Source: Uranotaenia lowii
Lineage: Eukaryota; Arthropoda; Insecta; Diptera; Culicidae
Assembly: GCF_029784155.1 (NCBI RefSeq)
Contig: NC_073693.1
Coordinates: forward strand, 181,185,802-181,249,801
Reading direction: 5' to 3'
DNA: 64,000 nt
The position numbers and the translations under genes were made by a program. A model generated the notes under the pieces. The model had not been told where the DNA came from. It did not search any database and was given only the letters and a program-made list of their open reading frames with translations. Position 1 is the first letter of the stretch. Each line of letters begins with the position of its first letter. Positions 21,696 to 33,227 of the stretch are shown piece after piece.

Positions 21696-24600
21696 CTAAA
21701 CGACCAAGTCAGACAGCTTGAGATATTTGTAAATTGGGAACAAATATCCAAAATCTAAGTTTGCCAAAATGTCTCGAATTGGGACACCAGGTAGTCTACC
21801 TCGGGCCCTAAGGGTATCCAGTAGCCAAGCCCTCGTTTGACCATACCTTTCACACGTCCATACAACATGATCGATGTCGTGGTAGCCATCCCCACAAACG
21901 CAAACATTGGTTGCAGCGAGATTAATACGAAACAAGTGCGCGTCAAGCCAGCAGTGATTTGACATGAGCCGAGAAATCACGCGAATGAAGTCGCGACTCA
22001 AGTTAAAATGCTTAAACCATGCCTTCGTCGGAACCTTAGGGATAATCGTATGGAGCCAACGTCCCTTTGTGCCATTATCCCAGCTAGACTGCCAAGCGTT
22101 AATCGCTAAAGTGCGAGGTATTGAAAAGTATTCATTGTAAGTTATTATCCTCTCAAAGATTTCACCTTGTAACGCGCCCACCTTAGCCAATGAGTCCGCC
22201 TTCTCATTGCCTAGTATAAGACAATGAGACGGGATCCAAGCTAAGGTAATTCTATACGAATTTTCGATCAGAGCGCCCAATATCCCAGAAATTTCCAGCA
22301 AGAAATGGGAAGAGCGCTTCATCAGTTTCATCGATCGAATCGCCTCAACGGAGCTGAGACTATCCGAGTAGATGAAATAGTGGTCTACGGGCAGTGTGCG
22401 AATGTGTTCCAAGGTGCAGTAAATAGCGGCTAGCTCAGCAGTGTAAACGGAGCATGGCTCTCGAAGCTTGAACGAAGCTTCAAAGCCCTCATTATACACT
22501 GCGAAGCCAGTCGCGTTGTCGATTCTAGAACCATCAGTAAAGAACATTTTTATAGGATCAATTTCACGTACTTTTGAAGCAAAGATTGAAGGAATGATAT
22601 TGGGTCGGACGTGATCTGGAATTCCACGGATGTCAGCGGTCATGGACAGATCGAATTTTATCAAGGAACTGCTAATCGGGTAAAAGTGACTCGTGTCCGA
22701 ATTTAGTAAAGAAGGATTTATTTCTAATTGACTAAAAGTTTTATAATTATCTACATATTTTACTTGCGGATTAATATTCATAAGCCTTTCCAAATTTTCT
22801 ATCACCAAAGGATTCATAGTTACACTTCGAATTAGGAAACGTAGCGATAAATCGAAGAAGCGATTTTTCAACGGCATGACTCCCGCCAGTACTTCGAGAC
22901 CCATCGTATGTGTCGACTGCATACAACCCATGGCAATACGCAAACAACGATACTGTATTCGTTCTAGTTTAATCAAGTGGGTATCCGCGGCTGACCCAAA
23001 GCAAAAGCTTCCGTATTCTATGACCGACAGTATCGTTGTTTGGTATAACCTGATGAGGTCCTGTGGATGAGCACCCCACCAGGTTCCAGTAATCGTTCGA
23101 AGAAAATTGATTCTCTTTTGGCATTTTTGAGTCAAGTACCTAATATGTTTTCCCCAGAGGCATTTAGAGTCGAACCAGACACCCAAATATTTAAAACTAA
23201 TAGATTGAGTTAGAGTTCTACCCATCATAAGGAGCTCTATTTGAGGAGGGGAATGCTTCCTTGAAAAAACTACTAACTCGGTTTTACTAGGCGAAAACTC
23301 GATGCCTAGATTCCTGGCCCAATGTGATAAATTATTTAGAGTTTCTTGTAGCGGAGGTTTTATTTGAGTGTCTGTTTTACCTGTGAAATGAACAACACAG
23401 TCATCCGCAAGCTGTCTTAGCGTGCAATTTTGTGCCATACAAGCATCGATTTCTCGGACATAAAAGTTGTATAGCAGGGGGCTTAAACATGAGCCTTGGG
23501 GTAGACCCATGTAACTAATTCGTTCAACTTTGGTTTCTCCATGGCTAAAATGCATGATTTTTTCAGACAACAGGTTATATAGAAAATTGTTCTAAATTGG
23601 TGAAAGTCCGCAAGAGTTAAGATTACTAGATAGCACTTCTATGGACACCGAATCGAATGCCCCTTTGATGTCCAGAAATACTGCCCCCATCTGCTCTTTT
23701 TGAGCAAACGCCAATTGAATGTCTGATGAAAGTAATGCTAGACAGTCGTTCGTACCCTTGCCTCTACGGAATCCAAATTGTGTACTTGACAACAGATTGT
23801 TTGACTCAACCCATTTATCCAGCCGAAAGAGAATCATTTTTTCGAGCAATTTCCGGAGACACGAGAGCATTGCAATCGGCCTATACGAGTTGTAATCAGA
23901 AACTGGTTTTCCCGGTTTTTGGATGGCGATGACTTTCACTTGTCTCCAGTCATGCGGAACAATGTTCAGCTCCAAACACTTATTGAATAAATTCAACAAG
24001 CGTTTCTTAGCGGTATCTGGCAGATTCTTCAACAAGTTGAATTTGATTCTGTCCAGTCCGGGAGCTGAATTGTTGCAAGACCAGAGCGCAAGTGAAAGTT
24101 CGACCATCGAGAATTGATCCTCCGTTTCGGAACTATTCTCTGTATCCCGATAGTGTTTCTGAGCTGGTGCTGCGTCCGGGCAGACCTTTTTCGCGAACTG
24201 TATCAGCCATCGACTTGAACTTTCTTCAGTTTCGTTCGAAGGAGTGTGATTTCGCATGTTTCGTGCCGTTCTCCAAAGCGTGTGCAAAGACGTTTCTCGA
24301 GATAACCCATCCACGAATCGCCGCCAGTATCCCCGTTTCTTGCCCCTGATCAAGTTCTTGAACTTGCGTTCCAAGGCCAAGTAACGTTGGAACTTCTCTG
24401 GCAATCCGGTTCTGCGAAACTCAACAAACGCCTGGCACTTTTCACCTCGCGCGCGTGAGCAATCTCCATCCCACCACGGAGTGGGAGGCCGTTTCTGTAT
24501 CGTCGAGCTTTCATTCCGTCTGACCTGTGCTCCGATTGCACAGTCCACAATTGTTCCAGAAATAAAACTGTACTCTGCCTCCGGAGACAGTTCGTCTGTT

Positions 24601-24803
24601 GAGTCGATGGCTTCAATGACATCCGATGCATACTTTTTCCAATCTATATTCCTTGTGAGGTCATAAGGAATATTGATTTCTTCGGGTGGACTACGACCAC
24701 TGGCGATAGAAATATGGATAGGCAAATGATCGCTTCCCTGAGGGTCTTGGATTACCTTCCACATACAATCCAAGCTCAGAGAGGAAGAAGCTAGAGAAAG
24801 GTC
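21696..24803 (-). pseudogene. ORF2 RT-RNase H part of I-type LINE copy 2, one in-frame stop
   Basis: From 24803 the frame runs through the end of the endonuclease and the RT fingers (NSAPGLDRIKF, KPVSDYNSYRPIAML, FGFRRGKGTNDCL, FLDIKGAFDSV). It meets a TAG at 23592-23594 and then continues in the same frame for 631 codons. These include GLPQGSCLSPLLYN, the catalytic ADD (RQLADDCVVHF), RNase H (FFTDGSRID, YSDSLSS, WIPSH) and a terminal Cys-His motif (CVCGDGYHDIDHVVWTC). Copy 1 has a Leu codon (TTG) at the stop, so one base change explains it. Ends at 21696. Confidence 0.8.
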
Positions 24804-24936
24804 TGTGGCGGAATTCTCGGACTTGCATTGCCGAGCTTTCGCCTGAATAGATTTCAAACGAGAGAACAATAAAACAGTCTTACTTTGTCTTGTATGCTAA
24901 ACGGTCGACTTTTAATTCGAGATTCAAATCCCCACA
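24804..24936 (+). repeat. 5' LTR of the CsRn1-type element
   Basis: 133 bp, TG...CA ends, identical to the 3' LTR on inspection. Contains AATAAA (about 24869). Followed by the tRNA-Trp primer-binding site at 24938-24951. Confidence 0.85.
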
Positions 24937-24965
24937 TTGGTGACCCCGACGCGAAAAAATATAAA

Positions 24966-25730
24966 ATGTCGGATAACGAGCAGGAGGAGCAGCCACATCG
25001 TACGGCTTCGGTGGCTGTGAAATTACCAGAATTTTGGCGTTCTGATCCTGCTATGTGGTTCGCACAAGCCGAGGCCCAATTTGCTTTAGCTAATGTTGTA
25101 CGAGACCACACAAAGTTCTACCACATCGTGGCAAAAATTGATCAAAATGTTATATGCCATATATCCGATTTAGTGGCCCATCCTCCGGAGCACGATAAAT
25201 ATATCGCTGTTAAGGAACGGCTCATTTCCCGCTTCGAAGTTTCAGCCGAAGGGAAACTGGAGCAACTGCTTGGTTCCACTGATCTCGGTGACATGCGACC
25301 TACTCATTTGCTGGCCAGAATGAGGGAGTTAGCGGCTAACCTCAAAGTCACTGATGATTTGCTAAAGATGCTGTTCTTTCAAAGATTGCCGCCTCATGTG
25401 AAAGCTGTTCTCGTCATCAGTGATGGTGATATCGACAAAATAGCGGCAATGGCCGATAAAATGATGGAGAGCACACAAAACGTGTCAGCTATTGCGACAA
25501 GTTCTTCTTCATCAACGAAACAGGATGTGGCTCCTGTTAATGATTCGTCGCTTATGGATTTGCAAGAACAAATAACGTTGCTGTCGGCAGAAGTTCGACG
25601 TATGAAAACCCGTTCAGCATCTCGAAGCCGGTCAAATTCAAAATCTGACCGTGAATTATGTTGGTATCATAAAAAGTATGGTAATCGTGCCTCACGATGT
25701 CGTGACCCTTGTGAGTTTTCAAAAAACTAA
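24966..25730 (+). CDS. gag: Gag of the CsRn1-type element, CHCC motif
   Basis: A 254-residue structural protein. The N-terminal half has the hydrophobic-aromatic capsid start seen in this group ([20 protein letters not shown]). The C-terminal end is Ser/Arg-rich, then carries Cys232-x2-His235-x9-Cys245-x3-Cys249, the CHCC arrangement. I chose the ATG at 24966, 30 bases after the LTR, because it precedes the conserved capsid start; an earlier in-frame start would lie in the LTR. The stop TAA (25728-25730) directly follows the slippery sequence A AAA AAC, which sends ribosomes into pol. Confidence 0.8.
   Translation: MSDNEQEEQPHRTASVAVKLPEFWRSDPAMWFAQAEAQFALANVVRDHTKFYHIVAKIDQNVICHISDLVAHPPEHDKYIAVKERLISRFEVSAEGKLEQLLGSTDLGDMRPTHLLARMRELAANLKVTDDLLKMLFFQRLPPHVKAVLVISDGDIDKIAAMADKMMESTQNVSAIATSSSSSTKQDVAPVNDSSLMDLQEQITLLSAEVRRMKTRSASRSRSNSKSDRELCWYHKKYGNRASRCRDPCEFSKN
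25721..25727 (+). promoter_or_regulatory. Minus-1 ribosomal frameshift site A_AAA_AAC at the gag-pol junction
   Basis: In the gag frame the sequence reads TCA AAA AAC TAA, so a canonical X XXY YYZ heptamer abuts the gag stop. Slipping back one base gives AAA AAA CTA ACA, which is the pol frame, open from here to the protease. I did not work out a downstream pseudoknot. Confidence 0.75.
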
Positions 25731-28700
25731 CATTTCGTTCACCTGAATCGGCGGAGGTGAGCGATTTTCGTAAAAGTCGCCGTCTTGTGATTTATGATCG
25801 TTCGAGTAAACACAAGTTTTTAATTGACACCGGATCAGACGTTTCTATTGTTCCCGCCTCGATGACGGATAAGCAGAATCCACCTACTGGCATACAGCTC
25901 CATGCAGCAAACGGTAGCGACATAAAAGTGTATGGCTCTAAATTCATCAACACAGATCTCGGTCTGCGACGCACGTTCTGTTGGAATTTTCTTACCGCCA
26001 ACGTTAAAATGGCGATTATTGGTGCAGACTTTTTGGCTAACTTCGGACTTTTAGTCGATCTAAAAAACCATCGACTAATGGATGAAAAAACTGGACTTCA
26101 AGTGTGTGGTGCAATTACATCTGCTCTTGTTTTTGGTGTGACAACAGTTGGAGTCAATCATCCGTTTCGAGACCTTCTCCTGGAATTTCGTGAAATCACA
26201 GTGCCAAATTCAATGTTAAGCGAAACAAAACATAACGTGAAACATTTCATACAAACAAAAGGTCCGTCAGTGGCATTCAAAGTTCGTCGTTTATCTCCTG
26301 AAAAACTCGAAGCTGCTAAAGCTGAATTTAAGATCATGTGCGATCTTGGTATCGCCCGTCCTTCCAGCAGCAGCTGGGCGAGTCCCCTTCATTGTGTTCC
26401 GAAGAAAGATGGAAACTGGCGCTTTGTTGGCGATTATCGAGCGCTAAACAAGGTGACTATTCCCGACAGATATCCCGTTCCGCATATTCATGACCTGTTG
26501 TATGCATTCAAGGGAAAGTCTGTTTTTACGACGCTGGATATGATTCGTGCTTATCATCAAATTCCTGTCAATGAAGAGGACATCGAAAAAACGGCAGTCA
26601 TCACTCCTTTCGGGCTGTTTGAGTTCCCGCGTATGCAATTTGGCCTTTGCAATGCTGGGCAAACCTTCCAACGGTTCATGCACCAGCTGCTGGGGGATTT
26701 TGAGTTCGTAGTGGTCTATATCGACGATATTTGCATCGCATCGACATCGATGGAAGAACACCTGCTGCATGTGCGAAAAGTGTTTGAGCGCCTCAAAAGT
26801 TTCGGTTTGGTGATAAACACAGCTAAAAGTAAGTTTGCACAAACAAGCGTCGAATTTCTTGGTTATACCATCAGTAATGAAGGAGTGCTCCCTTTGCCAG
26901 AACGTGTTAGAGCTGTTAAAGAGTTCCCGGAACCGTCAACTGTGAAGGATTTACGTCGATTTTTGGCCCTATTGAATTGCTACAAGCGGTTCATTCCTCA
27001 CGCCTCCGATGTGCAGTTGTCACTCCGTACTTTGATCCCAGGGAACAAGAAAAATGATACGAGAAAATTAGAGTGGACCGATCCGGCTCGATCAGCGTTT
27101 CTACAGTGTAAGCAATCATTGTCAGCTGCTACATTGTTACACTATCCAGATGCTAGGATGCCGCTCGCTCTCATGGTCGACGCTTCGAATACCGCTGTAG
27201 GAGCCGCGTTACAGCAATTGGATGGGTCATTGTGGAAGCCACTGGGTTTCTATTCGGAAAAGTTTTCTCGAACCCAGCAAAAGTATTCTACGTTTGGCCG
27301 CGAGTTGACAGCAGCAAAAAAGGCAGTACAATACTTCCGTTTTATGCTTGAAGGTAGGAAATTCATTATCTTCACTGACCACAAACCTCTCACGTACGCT
27401 ATGAACTCACACACTAATAGTCGTTTGCCTCATGAGCAAAGATATTTGGAGTATATTTCTTGTTTTACGACTGACATAAGACATATTAGCGGAAGTAATA
27501 ATGTGGTAGCTGATGCTTTATCACGGGTTTCGACCATTTCAGCTCCTTCACCCCTCGATTATGAGCAAATAGCTTGTGATCAAGCTAATGATCCTGAACT
27601 GCTAAAATTGCTTTCTGAAAAGACATCGCTGAAATTGCTGCTGCGACAAACCACCTTAGCGTCTAAACCAATCTATTGTGATGTGTCTGTCGATGGAAAG
27701 GTTCGACCATACGTTCCTGCACAACATCGAAGAAGTGTATTACAGTTCTTGCATGGCATAGCACACCCCGGAATTCGAGCGACTCGGAAACTTCTTTCGG
27801 ATCGATTCGTTTGGAGTTCAATGAATAAAGATGTGAAGAATTTTGTAGAAAGTTGCTTGGCGTGTCAGAGGTCTAAAGTTCATCGCCATACTCGTGCAGC
27901 TTTGCAATCTTTTGATTTACCTAAAGTGCGTTTTCGACATATTCATGTGGATTTAGTTGGGCCGTTACCTCCATCTAATGGTCAACGCTACCTTCTCACC
28001 ATCGTTGACAGGTTCACACGATGGCCCGAGGCTGTACCATTGGCGGATATGACCGCTGAAACTGTGGCACGCGCGCTTTGTTCATCTTGGATTTCTCGCT
28101 TTGGTGTGCCGGAGCGAATCACAACGGATCAAGGGAGACAGTTTGAATCGAAACTGTTTCGAGAGCTAGCAGGTATTAATGGTTTTCAACATGTTCGAAC
28201 GACTGCATACCATCCACAAGCAAATGGCCTTGTCTAGCGTTTCCATAGGACATTAAAAGCAGCTATTATGGCAGTGGATGCAACGCACTGGGTCAACCGT
28301 CTTCCACTCATCTTACTTGGTTTACGTTCTGCCTACAGAGAAGATCTCGGCTGCTCCGTTGCAGATTTGGTTTACGGACAATCTTTAAGATTGCCTGGAG
28401 AATATTTTGAAAAAGTTCCCGAAATTTCTCAAGAAGATTTTGTAATCCAGTTTCGCAAAGTTATGCAGGATTTGAAACCACATGGACCTGTTCATCATTC
28501 CAAGCCTGCCGTTTTTGTTCAGCGAGATCTAGCTAAATGTTCTCACGTTTTCGTGAGGGTTGATTCGGTGAAACGGCCATTGCAGCGACCATACGAGGGC
28601 CCTTATCAAGTCCTAAACCGAGGTGACAAGTTCATGGATTTGTTAATCAATGGGAAGCGTCAACGAATTACGATAGATCGACTGAAGCCTGCAATTTTAT

Positions 28701-28786
28701 GTGATGATAATATTAGTAATTACCCGTTAACTGATACTAAAACTAAAGTTACCCCATCCGGGCATAGAATTAGATTTCTGGTGTAA
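25728..28786 (+). pseudogene. pol: Pol of the CsRn1-type element: protease, RT, RNase H, integrase with one stop
   Basis: Numbering from codon 25757: protease LIDTGSDVS (Asp24), RT with YIDD at 321-324, and RNase H with Asp475 ([15 protein letters not shown]). The integrase zinc finger has His666, His670, Cys700 and Cys703; the integrase core has Asp732 and Asp791. A TAG at 28235-28237 falls 36 codons after Asp791, just where the family's catalytic Glu is expected (it follows NGLV). The same frame then continues to TAA at 28784-28786. A GAG-to-TAG change is the simplest explanation. The copy cannot supply integrase but could be mobilised in trans. Confidence 0.8.
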
Positions 28787-28799
28787 CTGGGGGGAGTTA

Positions 28800-28932
28800 T
28801 GTGGCGGAATTCTCGGACTTGCATTGCCGAGCTTTCGCCTGAATAGATTTCAAACGAGAGAACAATAAAACAGTCTTACTTTGTCTTGTATGCTAAACGG
28901 TCGACTTTTAATTCGAGATTCAAATCCCCACA
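28800..28932 (+). repeat. 3' LTR of the CsRn1-type element
   Basis: Identical to the 5' LTR as far as I can see. Preceded by a short purine tract (GGGGGGAG) and followed by the target duplication GGTC. Confidence 0.85.
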
Positions 28933-29560
28933 GGTCTAAAATACTATGCTGTGATTGGGATCCATTAATTCGAGTCACTTCCCCATTGTTTAAGACAGTC
29001 ATGTTGAAGTCGTCGCACAGCTCATAAATAATGTTAGCACGTTCATCATCACGTGAGCTACCCCAGCCCACGCCATGGGAGTTAAAATCTCCCAGAACTA
29101 GCCGGGGTTCTGGGAGAAGTGAAATAATATTCGCCAATTGGTTCCGGCTAACGCTTGAAGATGGCGGAATATAAACCGAGGCTAGACAAAGGTCTTGACC
29201 TTTTATTCTAGCTTGGCAACTAACGACTTCAATACCCGGAGATGGTTGTAGTGGAATACGATAGAACGAGTGGCATTTCTTGATCCCCAAAAGAACGCCA
29301 CCCCCTCTTTGACCATCACGATCCAGGCGAATTATGTTGTGGCTGTGGAAGGTGAAATCTATGTTTGGAGAGAGCCAAGTTTCGCATAAGGCGAACACAT
29401 CACAATTCAAATTGTGTACCAATATTTTGAATGGGTCTAATTTTGGTAAAATACTTCTGCAGTTCCATTGCAATACAGAAACAATTTCTCTCCCCTCATT
29501 GGATGGCAGAGTTGTTGTTGTTGCTCTTGGGAAGTAGCTGTTGTTTACATAGTTCCGCAA
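28933..29560 (-). pseudogene. ORF2 endonuclease part of I-type LINE copy 2
   Basis: APE endonuclease with VLQWNCRSILPKLD, CETWLSPN, GGGVLLG, VYIPPSSS and LVLGDFNSHGVGWG. It is cut from the rest of ORF2 by the CsRn1-type element, with the target duplication GGTC at 28933-28936 and 24800-24803. On its upstream side, homology to copy 1 ends near 29500, where the CR1-like LINE has inserted. Confidence 0.75.
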
Positions 29561-29843
29561 AACATTCGATAATTTTGTGCAAACAAGAACTGTTTACCAA
29601 ATAAAAAGTGCGAATCCCGTCAAGTAGCGCCGGATGTATCCGTGAAGTTACGATCCCGAAGGAATATTACTCGGATTAAAAGAATATTGTGCATACAAAT
29701 TTTATACAACCAGCATCGCGTTATCCCCAAAATCCATTTTGTTCAATATAAGCTTTTTTCAAGTGTGAATGTTCACATCTCGTCAGCTGTTCGGGACTGT
29801 GTTGAAAAAAAAAACAGCATAAGTTAACTCTTGCGTCGCCAAA

Positions 29844-30896
29844 ATGGATGTGGATGCAATTATATGTGCAATTTGTGAAAAACACGAGAAAGATCCGACC
29901 AAGGTGTTAGAGTGCGTGCAGTGTTATAAGAGCCACCACTTCAGGTGCAAAAATATCCTCGGAAATGCCATCGTAAAGATGAAGAAAAGGGACTACTTTT
30001 GCTCTGCTGATTGCCAGGCGATGCACTACAGAGACAACGGAGCAAAAATTGCCGAAGAACGGGTGGTTGCAGAGATGCAGAAAATCATAGGAGAGATAAA
30101 AGAACTCAAAGTGTCTAATATCAACATGCAGGATGCCCTTAAAAATACAGTAATCGAAATTGAAAAGAGCCAAGATTATTTGGCGAACAAATTCGATACC
30201 ATCATGAACGATTTCGGCGAGTTGAAATCGAACCAAATCTTGATGAAAAACGATATCAACGATGTCCAGGAAAACTGCGCCGAATTGCGTGAAACTGTGG
30301 AAAATTTGGAAAAGGAAGTGGATCGTCTGAGCCGGAAGGCACTGGACAAAAACGCAGTAGTACTTGGTGTTCCGGTGAAAGGTAATGAGTCCCCGAAAAG
30401 TGTGTTCACCGCGATAACAAAGTTACTAGGCTGCGAGCTTCCGGATGATGCCGTAGTGGACGCAAAAAGACTGCATGAACCGAAACCGAACGCGAAAAAT
30501 CCACCGATGAAAGTTGTCTTCAGGAACGAGGAATATAAGGAAGCTGTTTTTAGCAAGAAAAGGGAATATGGTCCAATGACAGTCTCGGCTTTAGGCGGCA
30601 ACTACGATGGATCAGGGAAAATTGTTATACGGGATGAAATGACATCGAACGGACTAGCCCTCTTGCGCGAAGTAAAAAGTGCACAGGAACAGCTAGATGT
30701 GGAGTTTGTCTGGCCCGGCAGAGATGGAGTCATCTTGATCAAAAAACGTCAGACTTCAAAAATCCAAAAAATTAGGGACATAAGCGATCTTCGAAAGCTA
30801 CTCCAATCAGGCACCAAACGTCCTATGACCTTTTCTGTTTCGGATTCCTCGATTCTGTCCTCGTCGGTTATTGAGCCTCCAGCCAAGCGTCGCTGA
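29844..30896 (+). CDS. ORF1 of the CR1-like LINE: PHD finger plus coiled coil
   Basis: A 350-residue RNA-binding or chaperone-type ORF1 protein, intact. A complete C4HC3 finger is visible: Cys8, Cys11, Cys24, Cys27, His32, Cys35, Cys53 and Cys57. A long heptad-like coiled coil covers about residues 70-160 (LRETVENLEKEVDRLSRKAL at its end). A mixed alpha/beta region then starts AVVLGVPVKG (RRM-like position). The C-terminus is Ser-rich and ends PPAKRR. It is a strong ORF with an ATG in a good context (AAAATGG). The alternative of a host PHD protein is unlikely because RT follows. Confidence 0.8.
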   Translation: MDVDAIICAICEKHEKDPTKVLECVQCYKSHHFRCKNILGNAIVKMKKRDYFCSADCQAMHYRDNGAKIAEERVVAEMQKIIGEIKELKVSNINMQDALKNTVIEIEKSQDYLANKFDTIMNDFGELKSNQILMKNDINDVQENCAELRETVENLEKEVDRLSRKALDKNAVVLGVPVKGNESPKSVFTAITKLLGCELPDDAVVDAKRLHEPKPNAKNPPMKVVFRNEEYKEAVFSKKREYGPMTVSALGGNYDGSGKIVIRDEMTSNGLALLREVKSAQEQLDVEFVWPGRDGVILIKKRQTSKIQKIRDISDLRKLLQSGTKRPMTFSVSDSSILSSSVIEPPAKRR

Positions 30897-31449
30897 AATA
30901 AAATGCGAACTTCTTCAGTAACCTGTAAACACAAACATCTTCACACCTAATTTTAAGAATATAGTTTATGAAAGCCAAAGCGATTGTTTTATTAATAAAA
31001 ATATAAGGAACAAATGTGGTCTCAAACTTTTGCAGTGGAATATCCGGGGTATGAATAACATGGATAAATTCGACACCCTCAAACATTTCCTCGATCTTTA
31101 TCACAGCCAAATTGATGTTCTAGTCATAAGCGAGACTTGGGTAAAACAGGGAGACACGGATATTTTTAAAATCCGTGGTTACGATAGCTTCTTTTCTTGT
31201 CGTTCTACCTCGCATGGAGGCTTAGCTGTTTACGTCCGCCTCGATAAAAAATGTTGTCTGGAAAAGATCGATTCTGACGACGGCTTCCATTATATTCAAT
31301 TAAAAATACATATGTACGGCAAACAAATCCAATTGCACGCTGTATATCGCCCTCCATCTTATCGCTTCGCTGACTTCGCTGAAAAATTGGAAACAAACCT
31401 TAGCAGCAACAGTACTAGCCAGAAAGAATGTGAACATAAGTTGTTACTG

Positions 31450-33227
31450 CACTGAACCAAATTGGGCGATTAAATATATAAGGTCATTTTAGTAAATCTT
31501 ATTATTCCCAGTCAAATTTATGCTACTAAATTATCCTTTCAAAGATATAGGAAAATCCAATAAATTGTATCTGCCTCACTCACTTGGTATAATGCAAAGA
31601 AAAATCCAATAATTATCAAAACAAATATTGTGATTCAATGTATAGGGTCATTCCAATAAATTCTATTGTACACAGCCAAATTTAAGCTATTAAATTATCC
31701 TTTCAAAGATATAAGAAAATCCAATAAATTGTATCCGTTTCACCCACTTGATGAAATGCATAGGAAAATCCAATAACTTTTATTACTTTCGTGTGACATA
31801 CCTATTTTATCTGCTCTGTGATGTTGGGTTATGAATTTTTTTTCAGATCGTTGTCAACTGACAAATGTATTTCAATTTGCCCGATAAATTTAATATTTAG
31901 TTAATATCAGTCCATATCGATACTAAATTAAAGTGAATGTGAAGGAAACAAACAGGTGAGTTCCTATTTTGTATATTTTCGAATGGTTTGTGCAAGTTTT
32001 GTAAATGATTACTAACGTTTTGAATACAAGATTGGAACGGAACCATATTCCCCGGAACCATATGAACTGGACATAACCGGAATAGCCAAGGAATTTAGTT
32101 GTAAACCTCGACCGAGCAGTGTCGACCAGAATCCAAATGGGGCAAAGTTATAGAGCGGATGAGTTCAAAATTTACGCAAGTTGGTGAGTCATGGCATAAT
32201 CATTGCAATGTTGTTTTTTTTTTGTTTATAATAACTTTTTCACATTTACAGAAATTCTCCCGAATTTCTTCATGGGAGAGGACGAAGTGGTAAGCTGTCT
32301 GGAGGAACATTAGCCCATCGAGGACAACAACCAAAAGGCCAAATTGGGACTGACCGATACCAATCGGTATCTGAACTCGGTCATCGACGAGAGTGCTACT
32401 GGCCAAGTTATTTTCGCCTGTGGTCTGTACGATGAAGCGCTTCAATATTTCGTTCTCGTCGAGCTTCACGTGCGTTCAGAGAAGTGTATTTGCAGTCACA
32501 GCATCCGGATCCTGACCTTGTCATACACCATCAATGCATGTAAAAATCACCATGCAAGTTCAAGTAAGCCAAACAGATTCTTCAGCCGACTGCCCAGTTA
32601 TAGTCTAGTTTGGTTTCCGGAACCGATTTAAGCTGAACCGGAACTGGAGGTGAATTAGAATTTGTTGGCTAATGTTATGATAAACAGTTCTAACAAATTT
32701 CTGCTCTTTTACAGATTGTAAAAATATTCCGTCAGAATGATCGACGAACTGAGCTGGATCAAGATGGATGAAGCTTGAGCAGGAGGAGTCCCGGGTAACG
32801 ACACTTTTCAATGTTCCGACCGATTTACAAGGAGTGCCTTGAAGTGCCAAAAGCAAAGTTGTATTACTTTTTAAAATACAGCAACTTTTAATTTAATTTT
32901 GTAGCTTTTGTTAATTACCTTATTGGTCGTATCACATACGCTAGCAAGTTTCTGTAAATTAATACAAAACTTAAGAATTTGTTCAGATTTTGTAGTATTT
33001 GTAAATAAAATAAAATAAAATTTAATATAAGCATTTTTCATTTCACTGATGGAAACATTCATTTTACTATCTAAAACAATAAATTTTATCAATTTGGCTT
33101 AATTTAGAATTCATTGGAATTTCCTATAAATTAAATCTATCGGCATCTGGTAAAAAGTATTGGATTTTCCTTTAGTGCGAAAACACTAAAATTCCCGATA
33201 AACCTCATAGCCAGATTTTATTCAGTG
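31450..33227 (+). mobile_element. CACTGAA-ended TIR element (1778 bp) with spliced cargo
   Basis: Ends CACTGAA...TTCAGTG, flanked by a TG duplication (31448-31449 and 33228-33229), shown cleanly by the interrupted ORF2. Inside the left end, two direct copies of an ~180-bp block (CCAATAAATTGTAT, AAATTATCCTTTCAAAGATA) are seen at about 31510 and 31690. CACTG ends with a 2-bp duplication suit the CMC superfamily (Mirage-like); inference. The interior holds donor and acceptor sites and an ORF that looks like captured gene sequence. No transposase is seen. Confidence 0.65.
32159..32631 (+). pseudogene. Two-exon ORF carried by the CACTGAA element, one in-frame stop
   Basis: Not recognised. The ATG at 32159 is followed by 8 codons plus one base to a donor GTGAGT at 32184. 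The acceptor TTTACAG ends at 32251. The frame continues with EILPNFFMGEDEVVSCLEEH to a TAG at 32311-32313 and then stays open in the same frame for another 106 codons to 32631 (GLTDTNRYLNSVIDES, GQVIFACGLYDEALQYF). The composition looks like a real globular protein, so this may be a host gene fragment picked up by the element and then broken. The source gene is unknown to me. Confidence 0.35.

Larger units (their letters stand above)
24804..28932 (+). mobile_element. Young Ty3/gypsy retrotransposon of CsRn1 type (133-bp identical LTRs)
   Basis: Two 133-bp LTRs (24804-24936 and 28800-28932) start TGTGGCGG, end CCCCACA, and look identical base for base. A 4-bp target duplication GGTC flanks the element. 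The primer site next to the 5' LTR (TGGTGACCCCGACG) matches the 3' end of tRNA-Trp. Gag ends in a CHCC motif instead of the usual CCHC. The CHCC Gag and the tRNA-Trp primer site are hallmarks of the CsRn1 clade. Gag is intact and pol has one stop. With no LTR divergence, the insertion should be very recent. Confidence 0.85.
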
